Origin: Acetobacteraceae bacterium
GTDB lineage: Bacteria > Pseudomonadota > Alphaproteobacteria > Zavarziniales > Zavarziniaceae
Reading direction: 5' to 3'
DNA: 60,150 nucleotides
Assembly (NCBI GenBank): GCA_947379865.1
Contig: CANCOY010000006.1
Coordinates: 1-60,150, forward strand
Numbering within the stretch: position 1 is the first letter of the stretch; the number at the start of each line of letters is the position of its first letter. A program made the translations under genes and the position numbers. Positions 54,023 through 60,150 of this stretch are shown here, in pieces. The notes under the pieces are model-generated. The model was not told the DNA's origin. It saw nothing but the letters and a program-made list of their open reading frames with translations, and ran no database searches.

Positions 54023-54481
54023 TCAGGCCCGGTGATAGGGGTGCCCCGCCTGGATGGAGCGGGCGCGGAACAGCTGTTCGGCCAGCATGACCCGCACCAG
54101 CATATGTGGCCATGTCGCCGCCCCAAGGGAATAGACAAAGTGGGCCTTTTCCACCACCGCCGTATCCAGCCCGTCGGCGCCGCCGATGACGAAACAGGCC
54201 TCTGACGCCCCGTCTCCTTCCCAGCGGGCAAGGTGGCGGGCCAGATCCTCGCTCGACAGGGCTGTGCCGCGCCCGTCCATGGCGATCAGGCGGGCGCCCT
54301 TTGGCAGGGCGTCGAGGATCAGCGCGCCCTCGCGGCGGCGGCGCTCGTCGGCCGAGGCGGCCTTGCGGTCTTCAAGCTCGCGCAGTTGCAGGGCCGGGCT
54401 AAGGCGGCGGGCATAGTCGGCAAACAGCGTCGCCTCTGGCCCTGCCTTCATCCGGCCCAGTGCAAGCACACTCAGGCGCAT
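54023..54481 (-). CDS. rlmH: 23S rRNA (pseudouridine1915-N3)-methyltransferase
   Basis: The 152-residue SPOUT-family enzyme methylates pseudouridine 1915 in helix 69 of 23S rRNA. The N-terminus (LSVLALGRMKAGPEATLFADYARRL) and the SAM-binding knot (ACFVIGGADGLD, LVRVMLAEQLFRARSIQAGHPYHRA) match RlmH closely, with the C-terminal P-Y-H-R end intact. It is 27 bases downstream of rsfS. The nadD-rsfS-rlmH order is widely conserved. Confidence 0.95.
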   Translation of the reverse strand: MRLSVLALGRMKAGPEATLFADYARRLSPALQLRELEDRKAASADERRRREGALILDALPKGARLIAMDGRGTALSSEDLARHLARWEGDGASEACFVIGGADGLDTAVVEKAHFVYSLGAATWPHMLVRVMLAEQLFRARSIQAGHPYHRA

Positions 54482-54508
54482 GGCCCGTCCGCCCTCTTTC
54501 GTCCGCCG

Positions 54509-55018
54509 TCAGACGGCGGGCGGGGTCTCAACCTCGGCGGCTGGACCAGCTTCGGCGGTTGGGCCAGCCTCAGTGGCTGGGCCAAGGTCGGCCGCCCACA
54601 TCTTCTCCAGATTGTAGAAGGCGCGGACTTCCGGGCGGAACAGGTGGACCACCACGTCGCCGCAGTCGATCAGCACCCAATCGGCCTGGCGCTTGCCCTC
54701 CACGCGGCAGCGCTTGAAGCCGGCGGCCAGCACCCGCTCCATCAGATGGTCGGCCATGGCCGAGACCTGGCGCTGGGAGCGGCCGTTGGCGATCACCATA
54801 TTGTCGGCAATGGCGGTCTTGCCCCGCAGATCGATGGTGACGATCTCCTCTGCCTTGTCCTCGTCAAGGCTGTGGAGGACAAGGGCCAGCAGGGCAGCCG
54901 AGGCGGCGCCATCCAGCTTTTCGTCCTTCACCTTGGCCTTGGTCGTCCGCACGCGAACGCGCTTGGCCGCAGGGGCCTTTTCGGCAGCAGCGGTCTCGGG
55001 TGCGCCGGTTTCGGGCAT
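54509..55018 (-). CDS. rsfS: Ribosomal silencing factor RsfS
   Basis: The 169-residue protein contains the RsfS/Iojap domain at about 42-145 (LDEDKAEEIVTIDLRGKTAIADNMVIANGRSQRQVSAMADHLMERV, then GDVVVHLFRPEVRAFYNLEKMW). It binds L14 of the large subunit and blocks subunit joining in nutrient limitation. The N-terminal 30 residues are a low-complexity Pro/Ala/Lys extension. The C-terminal tail repeats G-P-x-x-E-A three times. ATG 55018 is used, although the frame stays open to the nadD stop. It lies between nadD and rlmH. Confidence 0.92.
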   Translation of the reverse strand: MPETGAPETAAAEKAPAAKRVRVRTTKAKVKDEKLDGAASAALLALVLHSLDEDKAEEIVTIDLRGKTAIADNMVIANGRSQRQVSAMADHLMERVLAAGFKRCRVEGKRQADWVLIDCGDVVVHLFRPEVRAFYNLEKMWAADLGPATEAGPTAEAGPAAEVETPPAV

Positions 55019-55071
55019 ATCATTCTCGGGTGCGGCGTTTTCATGTGCGTCTGGCGCACGGGCGGTGGGGG

Positions 55072-55722
55072 TCAGAGGGGTGCTCCTGTTTCAGTTGATG
55101 CTGGACCCAGGCCAGCGGCCCGTTGGCGCGCCGCGCGGATCGCGGTCGCCGAAGTGGGATTGAGGCGCATGGGCACGAAGATCCAGGCCGGCGGTGCTGC
55201 CAGTGCCAGGCGCCGCGCGCTTGCCACTCCCCGGCGCGCCCGCGCAAAACGCTGCGCGGCCGGCGCCCGGAGGCTGCCGAGAGAATAGGAAGGCCGGTCG
55301 AACACCGCAATGGGCACGGTTGCAAAGATGCGCCGCCAGTCCTTCCAGCGGGAAATCTGCACCAGATTATCTGCCCCCATCAGCCAGACAAAGGCAGCAT
55401 CACGCCGCACCTGTACCAGCCGCGCCAGGGTATCGGCGGTATAGCGGGTGCCAAGGCGGCTCTCCACATCGCTGACGCGGATGCGCGGATGGGCCGCCAC
55501 CTGGCGCGCCTCTGCCAGGCGTTCGGCCAAAGGCGCCATGCCGGCGACAGGCTTCAACGGGTTCTGGGGCGAGACCAGCCACCACACCTCGTCCAGACCC
55601 AGGCGCTTCAATGCCTCGAGGCTGAGCTGGCGGTGGCCGCCATGGGCCGGGTTGAACGAGCCGCCAAGCAGGCCAATGCGCCGCCGGCGACGGCGGGCTG
55701 TGGGGGTGGGGTGCCGGGGCAT
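55072..55722 (-). CDS. nadD: Nicotinate-mononucleotide adenylyltransferase
   Basis: The 216-residue enzyme makes deamido-NAD from NaMN and ATP. RIGLLGGSFNPAHGGHRQLSLEAL is the nucleotidyltransferase H-x-G-H region, WLMGADNLVQISRWKDWRRIF is the NaMN-binding section, and SATAIR replaces the usual ISSTxIR motif near the C-terminus. The start is ATG 55722, with a strongly basic run (TARRRRRR) before the first strand. The basic N-terminus is unusually long but would be shorter than in the frame to 55776. It follows proA by 19 bases. Confidence 0.93.
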   Translation of the reverse strand: MPRHPTPTARRRRRRIGLLGGSFNPAHGGHRQLSLEALKRLGLDEVWWLVSPQNPLKPVAGMAPLAERLAEARQVAAHPRIRVSDVESRLGTRYTADTLARLVQVRRDAAFVWLMGADNLVQISRWKDWRRIFATVPIAVFDRPSYSLGSLRAPAAQRFARARRGVASARRLALAAPPAWIFVPMRLNPTSATAIRAARQRAAGLGPASTETGAPL

Positions 55723-55741
55723 GTGATGGATCTGTCGGGGC

Positions 55742-57010
55742 TCAGGGCCGGGTCTGGCCGACGCCGCGCACGACATATTTGAAGGTTGTCAGCTGTTCCG
55801 GCCCCACGGGGCCACGGGCATGCAGACGGCCGGTGGCAATGCCGATCTCTGCCCCAAAGCCGAATTCGCCGCCGTCGGCAAACTGGGTAGAGGCATTGAC
55901 CAGCACGATGGCGCTGTCCACACCCGCCAGAAAACGCTCGGCGGTGGCGGCATTGCCGGTGATGATGGCGTCGGTGTGATGGCTGCCGTGGCGGGCAATG
56001 TGGTTCATGGCCCCCTCCACACCCTCCACCAGACCCACGGCGATCACGGCATCCTGATATTCCGTGTCCCAGTCCTCTGGCGTCACGGGGCTGACGCGGG
56101 CGTCGACCGCCTGGGCCGCCGCATCGCCGCGCACGGCACAGCCCGCCTCCAGCAGCGCCTTGACCAGGGGCGCCAGATGGCTGTGGGCGACAGCCTGGTC
56201 CACCAGCAGGGTCTCGGCCGCGCCACACACGCCGGTGCGCCTGAGCTTGGCGTTCAGCACCACGCTGCGCGCCATCTCCAGATCAGCTTCTGCATCCACA
56301 TAGACATGGCAGTTGCCATCCAGATGGGCCAGCACGGGCACCCGGGCATCCGCCTGCACGCGGGCCACCAGCGACTTGCCGCCACGGGGCACGATCACGT
56401 CGATGAAATCGCTCATGCCCAGCATGGCGCCAACCGCTGCGCGGTCGGTGGTGGGAACCAGCTGGATTGCCTGGGCCGGCAGGCCTGCCGCCTCCAGCCC
56501 CTGCACCAGACACCCATGGAGTGCCAGGGAGGAGTGCAAACATTCCGAGCCGCCGCGCAGGATGGCGGCATTGCCCGACTTCAGGCACAGGGCGCCGGCA
56601 TCTGCCGTCACATTGGGCCGGCTTTCATAGATGATGCCAATCACCCCCAGCGGCACGGCCACCCGCGCAATGTCGAGGCCATTGGGGCGCTGCCAGCGGG
56701 CCAGTTCACGGCCCACGGGATCGGGCAGGGTGGCGACCAGCTCAACCGCTGCCGCAATGCCTTCCACCCGGGTGGCATCAAGGCGCAGCCGGTCGAGCGA
56801 GGCTGGCGTCAGGCCCTGGGCAGCGCCTTCGGCCATATCGCGGGCATTGGCCGCCAGGATCTGCGCCACCGATGCACGCATGGCGCCGGCGGCGGCGTGC
56901 AGGGCCTGTTCCTTTTGTGCCGACGGGGCGGCTGCCAGCACCGGCGCCACGGCACGGGCAGCGGTGCCGATATCGGCCATCAGGGTGGTTACGTCGGTGG
57001 CGTGGGTCAT
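55742..57010 (-). CDS. proA: Glutamate-5-semialdehyde dehydrogenase (gamma-glutamyl phosphate reductase)
   Basis: The 422-residue aldehyde dehydrogenase superfamily enzyme performs the second step of proline synthesis with NADPH. PLGVIGIIYESRPNVTADAGALCLKSGNA is the ProA fingerprint. RTGVCGAAETLLVD carries the catalytic Cys, and GGEFGFGAEIGIATGRLHARGPVG is the C-terminal signature. ATG 57010 starts 16 bases after the proB stop. It is fifth in the rplU-rpmA-obgE-proB-proA run. Confidence 0.96.
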   Translation of the reverse strand: MTHATDVTTLMADIGTAARAVAPVLAAAPSAQKEQALHAAAGAMRASVAQILAANARDMAEGAAQGLTPASLDRLRLDATRVEGIAAAVELVATLPDPVGRELARWQRPNGLDIARVAVPLGVIGIIYESRPNVTADAGALCLKSGNAAILRGGSECLHSSLALHGCLVQGLEAAGLPAQAIQLVPTTDRAAVGAMLGMSDFIDVIVPRGGKSLVARVQADARVPVLAHLDGNCHVYVDAEADLEMARSVVLNAKLRRTGVCGAAETLLVDQAVAHSHLAPLVKALLEAGCAVRGDAAAQAVDARVSPVTPEDWDTEYQDAVIAVGLVEGVEGAMNHIARHGSHHTDAIITGNAATAERFLAGVDSAIVLVNASTQFADGGEFGFGAEIGIATGRLHARGPVGPEQLTTFKYVVRGVGQTRP

Positions 57011-57026
57011 GGCAGGGTTCCCGGGC

Positions 57027-58169
57027 TCAGGCGTCGGGCGCATCGGCGGGGTTGCGGTTCAGGGCCATGTCGTCGCGGTGGATCATCTCGTCGCGACCGC
57101 GATAGCCCAGAATGCGTTCAATGTCCTGGCTGCGGTGGCCCATGATCAGGCGTGCGTCATCCGTGGAATAGGCGATCAGGCCCCGGCCCAGTTCCACCCC
57201 GTCGGGGCCGCGCAGCAGCACGGCATCGCCGCGCTCGAACTGGCCTTCGATGGCGATGATGCCGGCGGGCAGCAGGCTGGAGCCGCGGGCCAGCGCCTTC
57301 AGGGCGCCGTGGTCCACGGTGACGCTGCCCAGCGGCTTCAGGGTGCCGCCGATCCACAGCTTGCGGGCGGTGCGCGGCGTGGCATTGGGCACGAACCAGG
57401 TGCAGCCGGCCCCCGCCTCCACAGCGGCTAGCGGGTGGTCGATGCGGCCGCTGGCAATGGCCATGTGGCAACCGGCCGCCAGCGCCACCCGGGCGGCGGC
57501 AATCTTGGTGGTCATCCCGCCAGAGCCCACGGCCGACAAAGGCGCGCCCGCCATGGCTTCGATCTCGGCCGTGATGCCGTGCACCGTCTCAAGGCGGCGG
57601 GCATTGGGGTCGCGGCCGGGATCGGCGGTATAGAGGCCATCCACGTCCGACAGCAGCACCAGCACATCGGCCGAGGCCATTTCAGCGACGCGGGCCGCCA
57701 GCCGGTCGTTGTCGCCATAGCGGATTTCGCTGGTGGCCACCGTGTCGTTCTCGTTGATCACCGGCACCGCGCCCAGGCGCAGCAGGGTGCCGAGCGTCGA
57801 GCGGGCATTGAGGTAACGGCGGCGGGATTCCGTGTCGTCGAGGGTCAGCAGGATCTGGGCAACCGTCAGGTCATGGCGGGCCAGCGCCCCCTGCCAGGCA
57901 TGGGCCAAGCGGATCTGGCCGGTGGCCGCCGCCGCCTGGCTTTCTTCCAGCCGCAGGGGGCCAGGCGCCAGGCCCAATTGGCGCCGGCCCAGCGCAATGG
58001 CGCCGGACGAGACCACCACCACTTCCTGGCCACGGGCCCGGCAGGCGGCAATGTCGTCCGCCATGGCATCAAGCCAGGGCCGGCGCAGGGCGCCGCTTTC
58101 CTGGTCCACCAGCAAGGCCGAGCCAATCTTGATGACGATCCGCTGTGCCTCAGCGAGCCGCGAACTCAT
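57027..58169 (-). CDS. proB: Glutamate 5-kinase
   Basis: The 380-residue kinase does the first step of proline synthesis. The amino acid kinase domain begins RIVIKIGSALLVD. It contains VVSSGAIALGRRQLGL, PVINENDTVATSEIRYGDNDRLAARVAEMASADVLVLLSDVDGLY and GTGG-like GSGGMTTKI. A C-terminal PUA domain follows from about 285 (DAVLLRGPDGVELGRGLIAYS). Proline usually inhibits the enzyme. Its ATG overlaps the obgE stop by four bases (ATGA). Confidence 0.96.
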   Translation of the reverse strand: MSSRLAEAQRIVIKIGSALLVDQESGALRRPWLDAMADDIAACRARGQEVVVVSSGAIALGRRQLGLAPGPLRLEESQAAAATGQIRLAHAWQGALARHDLTVAQILLTLDDTESRRRYLNARSTLGTLLRLGAVPVINENDTVATSEIRYGDNDRLAARVAEMASADVLVLLSDVDGLYTADPGRDPNARRLETVHGITAEIEAMAGAPLSAVGSGGMTTKIAAARVALAAGCHMAIASGRIDHPLAAVEAGAGCTWFVPNATPRTARKLWIGGTLKPLGSVTVDHGALKALARGSSLLPAGIIAIEGQFERGDAVLLRGPDGVELGRGLIAYSTDDARLIMGHRSQDIERILGYRGRDEMIHRDDMALNRNPADAPDA

Positions 58170-59230
58170 GGCCGCCAGCCCTCAGCCTCCGCGCCCGGTA
58201 CATTGGGCGCGAGCACGGCCGCATCGGCGGCGCGGCGGGCGTGAATGGGGTGCAGCAGGGTGCGCAGCACCTCGTCCACCCCAAGGCCCGTGGCGCCGGA
58301 CAGCACCATGATCTGGCCCTGGCGGCAGCGGGCGGTGCGGGCCAGCTTGGCGAGCTTGGTCTTCAGCTCGGCCGGCGGGATGGCGTCGGCCTTGTTCAGG
58401 CCGATGACCTCGGGCTTTTCCGCCAGACCATGGCCGTAAAGCTTCAGCTCGCGCCGGATGGTGCGATAAGCGGCCGAGGGGTCCTCTGCCGTGCCGTCGA
58501 TCAGGTGCAGCACCACATTGGTGCGCTCCACATGCCCCAGGAACCGGTCGCCCAGGCCCGCACCCTCGTGGGCGCCGGCAATCAGGCCCGGCAGATCGGC
58601 CATCACGAATTCTTCGGTGTCGATGCCCACCACGCCCAGCTGGGGCACCAGCGTGGTAAAGGGATAATCGGCAATCTTGGGCTTGGCGCGGCTGACGCGG
58701 GCAAGGAAGGTGGACTTGCCGGCATTGGGCAGGCCCACAAGCCCGGCATCGGCGATCAGCTTCAGCCGTAGCCAGACCCAGCGTTCCTGGCCATCAAGGC
58801 CGGGATTGGCCCGGCGCGGCGCCTGATTGACCGAGGATTTGAAATAGGCATTGCCAAAGCCGCCGTTGCCGCCCTTCAGGAAGCGCACGCGCATGCCTAC
58901 CTTGGGCAGATCGGCCAGCACCGTCTCGCCGTCTTCATCCATGATCTGGGTGCCGGCGGGCACGCGCAGCACAACGTCGGCGCCATTGGGGCCAGAGCGA
59001 TTGCGGCCCATGCCATGGGTGCCGGTGCCAGCCTTGAAATGCTGCTGATAGCGATAGTCGATGAGGGTGTTGAGGCCGTCGACGCACTCGAACCAGACGT
59101 CGCCGCCACGGCCGCCATCGCCGCCGTCGGGGCCGCCGAATTCGATGAACTTCTCGCGATGGAAGCTCACGGCTCCGCCGCCACCGTTACCGGAGCGGAG
59201 GTAGATCTTGGCCTGGTCTAGGAATTTCAT
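58166..59230 (-). CDS. obgE: GTPase Obg/CgtA
   Basis: The 354-residue GTPase has the glycine-rich Obg domain at 1-158 (MKFLDQAKIYLRSGNGGGGAVSFHREK, GGRGGDVWFE, GGNGGFGNAYFKSS). A G domain follows with G1 (VGLPNAGKSTFL), switch region (YPFTTLVPQLGVV), G3 (MADLPGLIAGAHEGAGLG) and G4 (LNKAD). It acts in 50S subunit assembly and the stringent response and is essential in most bacteria. It lies between rpmA and proB. A terminator-like hairpin lies upstream after rpmA. Confidence 0.97.
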   Translation of the reverse strand: MKFLDQAKIYLRSGNGGGGAVSFHREKFIEFGGPDGGDGGRGGDVWFECVDGLNTLIDYRYQQHFKAGTGTHGMGRNRSGPNGADVVLRVPAGTQIMDEDGETVLADLPKVGMRVRFLKGGNGGFGNAYFKSSVNQAPRRANPGLDGQERWVWLRLKLIADAGLVGLPNAGKSTFLARVSRAKPKIADYPFTTLVPQLGVVGIDTEEFVMADLPGLIAGAHEGAGLGDRFLGHVERTNVVLHLIDGTAEDPSAAYRTIRRELKLYGHGLAEKPEVIGLNKADAIPPAELKTKLAKLARTARCRQGQIMVLSGATGLGVDEVLRTLLHPIHARRAADAAVLAPNVPGAEAEGWRP

Positions 59231-59278
59231 GGCCGGTCAGGCCCCTTCTGGGTGGCCGGGCCGGGGCGCTCCAAGGCC

Positions 59279-59308
59279 AAAAGGGGCCGGATCGCGACCG
59301 ATCCGGCC
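59279..59308 (-). terminator. Rho-independent terminator after rpmA
   Basis: GGCCGGATCG (59285-59294) pairs perfectly with CGATCCGGCC (59299-59308) around CGAC. On the minus strand it is followed by CC and TTTT (59282-59279). It should reduce read-through from rplU-rpmA into obgE. Confidence 0.7.
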
Positions 59309-59328
59309 TCACCTTCGTGCAGCGGGAT

Positions 59329-59610
59329 CTAGTGGATGGCTTCGCTTGCCGGCGGGGCTGCCGGATCAACCGAAACATAGGTGCGGCCAAGCTTGCCGGT
59401 GGCGAAGCGCACTTCGCCATTGACCAGGGCAAACAGGGTGTGGTCGCGACCGACGCCGACATTGCGGCCGGGGTGCATCTTGGTGCCGCGCTGGCGGACC
59501 AGGATATTGCCGGCGCTGACGACTTCGCCGCCAAAACGCTTCACGCCAAGACGGCGGCCGGCGGAGTCGCGGCCGTTGCGGGATGAACCGCCTGCTTTTT
59601 TATGGGCCAT
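59329..59610 (-). CDS. rpmA: 50S ribosomal protein L27
   Basis: The 93-residue protein starts MAHKKAGGSSRNGRDS, the L27 signature whose flexible N-terminus reaches the peptidyl transferase centre. KRFGGEVVSAGNILVRQRGTKMHPGRNVGVGRDHTLFALVNGEV follows intact. It has no N-terminal extension of the Firmicute type that requires cleavage. It is 29 bases after rplU. Confidence 0.98.
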   Translation of the reverse strand: MAHKKAGGSSRNGRDSAGRRLGVKRFGGEVVSAGNILVRQRGTKMHPGRNVGVGRDHTLFALVNGEVRFATGKLGRTYVSVDPAAPPASEAIH

Positions 59611-59639
59611 GGAATGTCTCCCGAAAGGCTATCTGCGGC

Positions 59640-59957
59640 TCAGGCGCCGGCGCTGATGTCGGTAATCTTCAGCACGGTGAAGTGCTGACGATGGCCGTTC
59701 TTGCGGCGGTAGTTCTGGCGGCGCTTCTTCTTGAAGATGATGATGGTGTCGCCCCGGGTCTGTTCGACCACTTCGGCGGTGACCATGGCCCCGACCACGC
59801 GGGGGGCACCCACGGTGACGCTGGCGCCTTCGCCGACCATCAGGACCTCATCCAGGGAGACGGAAGCGCCGGCAACGGCTTCCAGCTTCTCGACCGTGAT
59901 GACGTCGTTCTTCGCGACCTTGTACTGCTTGCCGCCTGTCTTGATGACTGCGAACAT
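59640..59957 (-). CDS. rplU: 50S ribosomal protein L21
   Basis: The 105-residue protein starts MFAVIKTGGKQYKV, the L21 signature. It ends with FKKKRRQNYRRKNGHRQHFTVLKITDI, the RNA-binding loop and conserved C-terminus. It begins the minus-strand ribosomal run, 94 bases or so downstream of a consensus-like promoter. The long leader may allow autogenous control, but no defined structure was recognised. Confidence 0.98.
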   Translation of the reverse strand: MFAVIKTGGKQYKVAKNDVITVEKLEAVAGASVSLDEVLMVGEGASVTVGAPRVVGAMVTAEVVEQTRGDTIIIFKKKRRQNYRRKNGHRQHFTVLKITDISAGA

Positions 59958-60050
59958 GGGAACCCGCCTGGTGCTGCGGCCCGGACAACGCCCGAACCTG
60001 AATGCAAAGGGCCGCGCCCGACGGAACAGCCGGTCGCGAACAAGGCGCGC

Positions 60051-60078
60051 ACTATAGCCAGCCGCGACCGCCTGTCAA
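60051..60078 (-). promoter_or_regulatory. Promoter of rplU-rpmA
   Basis: On the minus strand a perfect TTGACA (60078-60073) and TATAGT (60056-60051) are separated by 16 bases, with the rplU ATG 94 bases downstream. It is the closest sigma70 consensus match in the window, as expected for a ribosomal protein operon. Confidence 0.75.
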
Positions 60079-60150
60079 TCTCGGACCGACTCCATATGTG
60101 ACTCTATCTGCACACCATTTCGGTGCGGGCCAGGGCGGGCCAAGGTGGGG

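Overview
The window is a GC-rich chromosomal segment from an alphaproteobacterium. The evidence is the TCA block mdh-sucCDAB-lpd with an LDH-type malate dehydrogenase, the F1 operon atpHAGDC separated from Fo, a mitochondrial-like sdhCDAB, the DUF484-xerC pair, zapE, and an ethylmalonyl-CoA pathway gene pair. A Rhodospirillales-like organism (sensu lato) fits best, but genus and species cannot be read from the sequence. Almost every base is coding. I found no tRNA, rRNA, CRISPR array, insertion sequence or prophage.

Layout. 1-5600: a truncated exported hydrolase, a PaaI-type thioesterase, pyridoxal kinase, a SnoaL/NTF2-like protein and an amidohydrolase on the minus strand, then a plus-strand pair for a CitE-type malyl-CoA lyase and mesaconyl-CoA hydratase. 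5600-9210: sdhCDAB with a clear promoter and terminator. 9230-14230: uppP, tatA and a YdjC/NaxD-type deacetylase (minus), divergent from a GT2 polyprenyl-phosphate glycosyltransferase and a GT-C membrane glycosyltransferase. These last three resemble a lipid A hexosamine-modification set. 14230-18150: corA, mmsA, zapE. 18190-27155: mdh-sucC-sucD-sucA-sucB-lpd.

27186-34628 is the most unusual part. Five paralogous membrane histidine kinases lie head to tail on the minus strand, with a decayed fragment of a sixth between the fourth and fifth. No response regulator is nearby. The fourth kinase keeps a full-length frame but has lost the phosphoacceptor histidine (now glutamate), key N-box residues and the G2 loop, so it looks like a pseudokinase.

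34671-37052: xerC (apparently with a non-ATG start), a DUF484 gene and a fructose-6-phosphate aldolase/transaldolase gene. 37053-37474 is a non-coding stretch with a 4 x 12 bp tandem repeat and operator-like dyads in front of a Fic-family gene whose 3' half is AT-richer than its surroundings, suggesting later acquisition. 38655-46940: priA, atpHAGDC and a ferritin-like protein gene. 46958-55722 (minus): an alpha/beta hydrolase, rppH, a divergent polysaccharide deacetylase, ctpA, an EnvC-like protein, gpmI, rlmH, rsfS and nadD. 55742-59957 (minus): proA, proB, obgE, rpmA and rplU, read from a strong promoter near the right edge.

Together the genes cover central carbon and energy metabolism (TCA cycle, succinate dehydrogenase, F1 ATPase, C3/C4-CoA metabolism), envelope biogenesis, and ribosome or replication housekeeping. 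The accessory islands are the kinase array, the Fic locus and the lipid-glycan modification set.
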